Source of the DNA: Chrysogorgia sp. JL179-B06
Taxonomy: Eukaryota > Cnidaria > Anthozoa > Scleralcyonacea > Chrysogorgiidae
NCBI GenBank assembly: GCA_035772405.1
Contig: JAYKKM010000452.1
Location: forward strand, 235,001-299,000
Direction of reading: 5' to 3'
Length of the DNA stretch: 64,000 nucleotides
Part shown: piece by piece, positions 62,401 through 64,000 of the stretch
Layout: the number at the start of each line of letters is the position of its first letter
Numbering within the stretch: the first letter of the stretch is position 1
The notes under the pieces: model-generated
The model's database searches: none
Told to the model about the DNA's origin: nothing
The model's input: the letters and a program-made list of their open reading frames with translations, nothing else
Position numbers and translations under genes: made by a program

Positions 62401-63138
62401 ACTGCGAAGAAATTTAAAAAGCTTGTCTCGAAGCCAACGTTTGTGTCTTGCAAGATATTTAGCGAGAACTTAGTCGCTGTCCATAAAGTTAAAGAAACGC
62501 TGACACTAAATCGACCTGCATATGTGGGAATGTGTATATTAGACTTGAGCAAAACGTTGATGTATGACTTTCACTATAACTACATCATGAAAAAGTACTC
62601 TAGCGACACCTGCATATTGCACTTCACCGACACCGACAGTCTGCTGTACACAATCAAAACTGGTGACGTCTACTCCGACTTCATGGAGGAGCGCGAAAAG
62701 TTTGACAATAGTGATTACCCTGCAGACAAACCATTCGCTTTTAAGGAGAATAAGAAAGTTATTGGGAAGATGAAAGACGAGTGCGCTAGAACACCAATTA
62801 TTGAGTTCGTTGGGTTGCGCAGTAAAATGTATAGTTATTTGAAAGAGGATGGAGGTGGTGGGAAAACTGCTAAAGGTGTTAGAAAGAATATAATTAAAAA
62901 GGTAATCAGACACGAAGATTATAAAAGTGTGTTACTTGAGCAGAAACAATTGCGACACACAATGAAGACCATTAGAAGTGTCAAACATCAGCTAGGTAGT
63001 TATGAAATTAATAAAGTGTCGCTATCCTGCTTTGATGATAAACGATACCTTTTAGAAAATGGTATTGACTCCTACGCATATGGTCACAAAAACATTGTAG
63101 TGAGAAACACCACTGAAAATAGTGAACAAACGGACTAA
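59470..63138 (+). CDS. POLB: Protein-primed family B DNA polymerase
   Basis: 1222 residues, intact, all exonuclease and polymerase motifs as in element 1 (YADFEA, NLRGYDSHF, DANNLYGWAM, KLMNNSVFGKTMEN, DTDS). The C-terminus reads through the TIR boundary in the frame used by the terminal protein and ends TENSEQTD, unlike element 1. Confidence 0.95.
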   Translation: MSRTVKTSLTKRQVEVGGRTRKKLVRTGAIRSSYTNAAAVNLLTDRATNVHGFCGDQETQPTVEDHSDASSTQLLDRALRGFTRSYGVEVIDARDINQVNGSRSAVINLLRRELGETSGMKVVETVKVTFEKALELDKTTYKTAYFNSETFVVINEHDIEDVANRGSEQILTRIAGWLSEGSGWTIDKIDAHYVNIAIYRPLNGSSYIALPKELRNSMKGLINVNNGDDNECFRWCHLAHKFPVGKNSDRTSKYARRVSELNYDGIDFPVTLKDYNKIEKANYISINVFGYENKQPFPVYVSKEVYPDHMDLLLITTDDNNHYVYIRDFNKFMYRQTEHKARKHFCRYCLQCFTRADVLESHIEVCLVTNGKQAIKMPQKGEKVKYKNFSRQLNVPFVVYADFEAITQKVHTTTPSSERSYTNAYQRHVDCGYGYKLVCCYDNEYSKPVKVYRGENAVNKFIGEMLEIVEYCKETSESHFNKEMILTDDDKKDFDEAKSCHICSVEYISADVRVRDHCHVSGEYRGSAHRECNVNFKLTDKIPVIFHNLRGYDSHFIMQEIGKFGQDINVIPNNMEKYMAFMLGKHLVFLDSFQFMSSGLDNLVRNLPTDAFKYTSEVFRDDGLALMTRKGVYPYDYMDSFDKFDERELPSKKDFYSVLNDEHITEEMHERAIDVWDYFDVESMGGYHDLYLKSDVLLLADVFENFRKTCHREYKLDPCHYFTSPGLAWDAMLKMTGVELELLSDIDMFQFVELGMRGGVSYICNRHGVANNKYMKGYDKSKESKYLMYLDANNLYGWAMSQSLPTGGFKWLTKKEIEKVNLCDYHNDSKKGLLFEVDLEYPDHLHDLDNDYPLAPEKMEITVDMLSEYCTKIKNKFNVSVGGVKKLVTNLMDKKNYVCHYRNLQLYMDLGLKIKKVHRVLQFDQSKWLGKYIDFNTVKRTAAKNAFEKDFFKLMNNSVFGKTMENLRKRVDVRLVTTAKKFKKLVSKPTFVSCKIFSENLVAVHKVKETLTLNRPAYVGMCILDLSKTLMYDFHYNYIMKKYSSDTCILHFTDTDSLLYTIKTGDVYSDFMEEREKFDNSDYPADKPFAFKENKKVIGKMKDECARTPIIEFVGLRSKMYSYLKEDGGGGKTAKGVRKNIIKKVIRHEDYKSVLLEQKQLRHTMKTIRSVKHQLGSYEINKVSLSCFDDKRYLLENGIDSYAYGHKNIVVRNTTENSEQTD

Positions 63139-63652
63139 CTCGCAAAACAACCGGCTATTTGCTAGCCAATCAAAAGAGTACCATTTCGCTATCCATTTGG
63201 ATAAACATCACCACTAGAATCAAAATCTAGTGGGTTTTTTTCGCGCGTGAACTGAGACAACAGCAGAACGCGTCGGTCGTAGTTTGTCAAACAAAAATGC
63301 GAAAATGACGAAACGACACTTTCTATTTTTAAATGTAATTTGACATAAATTTGTGAAAATGTTGAAACAACTATTTTCCTAAATGTGGTTTGACACAAAT
63401 TTGTGAAAATGTTGAAACGGCACTTTCTATTTTTCTAAATTACGGCGAAATGGTGTCAGGCTCTCACCAAATCACTATAGTAGTATAGAGAGTGGGGTTT
63501 ATGGGATCACTTGACGCGAACCATAATATGAGTGTGCTGAAACGATGCCAAACTTCGCCGAATCGCGATTTGGCATAAGTTTGGTGTCGCTTTGACACAC
63601 TCATATTATGGTTTGCGTTGGGTGAGCCCGTAGCCCCACTCTCTATACTACT
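63111..63652. repeat. Polinton 2 right terminal inverted repeat
   Basis: 542 bp, inverse of 46059-46600. Outer hairpin at 63479-63652. Confidence 0.95.
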
Positions 63653-63858
63653 AACGCCCACTACCCTTGTGGTAGTTTGAGCACTCTGGCCCTATACCGC
63701 TTCACGGCTCTCTGGATGTGCGCATGACCACTGTTTGTCCCACAAGCGGTTGTCAGCGGCAATCGCTTGGGTATAATTAGTTCTCATGAACATGTCTAGA
63801 ATGTACCAAGCTACACTGATGAGCTGTGGAACAGCGAAACACGTGTCTGTAGATTGTA
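63653..63858 (+). repeat. Retrozyme-like unit, right part, split by Polinton 2
   Basis: Begins with the target duplication AACGCC, then CACTACCCTTGTGGTAG and on to CTGTAGATTGTAC, collinear with the minus strand of the 278-bp unit with about 10-20 percent substitutions in the middle. Confidence 0.88.
63811..63852 (+). ncRNA. Type I hammerhead ribozyme of split unit
   Basis: CUACA, CUGAUGA, GCUGU-GGA-ACAGC, GAAA, ACACGUGU, C, UGUAG. All core and stem positions are conserved; only the stem II loop differs from the array copies (GGA against UGU), as expected if the fold is under selection. Confidence 0.8.
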
Positions 63859-63869
63859 CTATATATAAT

Positions 63870-63906
<37 letters not shown>

Positions 63907-63909
63907 TAT
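63859..63909. repeat. (AT)n tract beside retrozyme-like unit
   Basis: TATATAATATAT-type sequence directly after the unit. Confidence 0.9.
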
Positions 63910-64000
63910 TTCCGATCTTTTATTTAAAAGAGTTTTCTTGTCGGCCTTCATGATCATAAGTTTTTCCTCTAGAGGCAAAGGTTGCATCTTCGCGATCCAT
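63910..64000 (-). pseudogene. PLE fragment, C-terminal region, cut by window edge
   Basis: The minus-strand translation (EEKLMIMKADKKTLLNKRSEI) matches the end of the PLE B/C endonuclease region (EEKLFILKANKENLLNKRTEI near 45450). It continues beyond the window. Confidence 0.65.

Larger units (their letters stand above)
46059..63652. mobile_element. Polinton 2 (Maverick), 17.6 kb, inverted relative to Polinton 1
   Basis: 542-bp TIRs starting AGTAGTATAGAGAG, and AACGCC duplication at 46053-46058 and 63653-63658. Same gene order as element 1 read backwards. The outer TIR hairpin differs in sequence from element 1 although coding regions are closely related. Lesions in integrase, capsid, ATPase, anchor-protein and small membrane-protein genes suggest it is dead. 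Confidence 0.97.

Overview
The window is eukaryotic, non-coding-rich DNA made almost entirely of nested mobile elements. Two Maverick/Polinton elements, Penelope-like retroelements (PLEs) with GIY-YIG ends, CR1/Jockey-type LINEs, a THAP/Kolobok DNA transposon, tRNA-derived SINEs, long (AT)n tracts and hammerhead-bearing repeats together point to an invertebrate metazoan. I cannot name the species, and I see no ordinary host gene with confidence.

Layout. 1-4800: SINE pieces, an inverted PLE relic and a PLE (2174-4414), separated by (AT)n. 4950-8500: a mariner-like MITE and a decayed minus-strand LINE. 8500-36055: a stack of insertions. The LINE is split by a CGACGT-rich satellite element, which holds a SINE remnant, which holds a Kolobok transposon (9058-34583, TTAA target duplication), which holds Polinton 1 (15799-34514, target duplication TGTGTT). 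36500-40470: a second LINE inside a TTTGCCC minisatellite, nested MITEs and a third LINE tail. 40478-41930: a 278-bp tandem repeat whose minus strand carries a near-ideal type I hammerhead ribozyme (retrozyme-like), framed by (AT)n. 42020-45725: two head-to-head PLE copies with pseudo-LTRs that also hold hammerhead-like motifs. 46059-63652: Polinton 2 (target duplication AACGCC), inserted in another copy of the hammerhead repeat. The right edge is a further PLE fragment.

The Polintons are closely related and in opposite orientation. One arm carries protein-primed DNA polymerase B, a zinc-ribbon protein and three membrane or coiled-coil proteins. The middle carries a zinc-finger protein, a type II thymidine kinase, a Bro-N/VRR-NUC-like/zinc-finger protein, two small N-terminal-Gly proteins, a fibre-like protein and a protein with a C-terminal membrane anchor. 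The other arm carries a probable penton/minor capsid protein, integrase with chromodomain, two tandem paralogues with hydrophobic C-termini, a probable major capsid protein, a packaging ATPase and a terminal protein. This is a virus-like replication, integration and virion set. I do not find the adenain-type protease usual in Polintons. Each copy has lesions. Element 1 has a frameshifted zinc-finger gene and a nonsense codon in the anchor-protein gene. Element 2 has a 676-bp deletion removing the integrase core, a nonsense codon in the capsid gene, a P-loop insertion in the ATPase, a frameshift in the anchor-protein gene and an early stop in a membrane-protein gene.

The items most worth following are the hammerhead/retrozyme-like system and its association with PLEs and (AT)n tracts, the palindromic hairpin at each Polinton end, the thymidine kinase, and the TIR-borne coding tail shared by genes at opposite ends of the element. 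All family assignments are from reading motifs; no database search was run.
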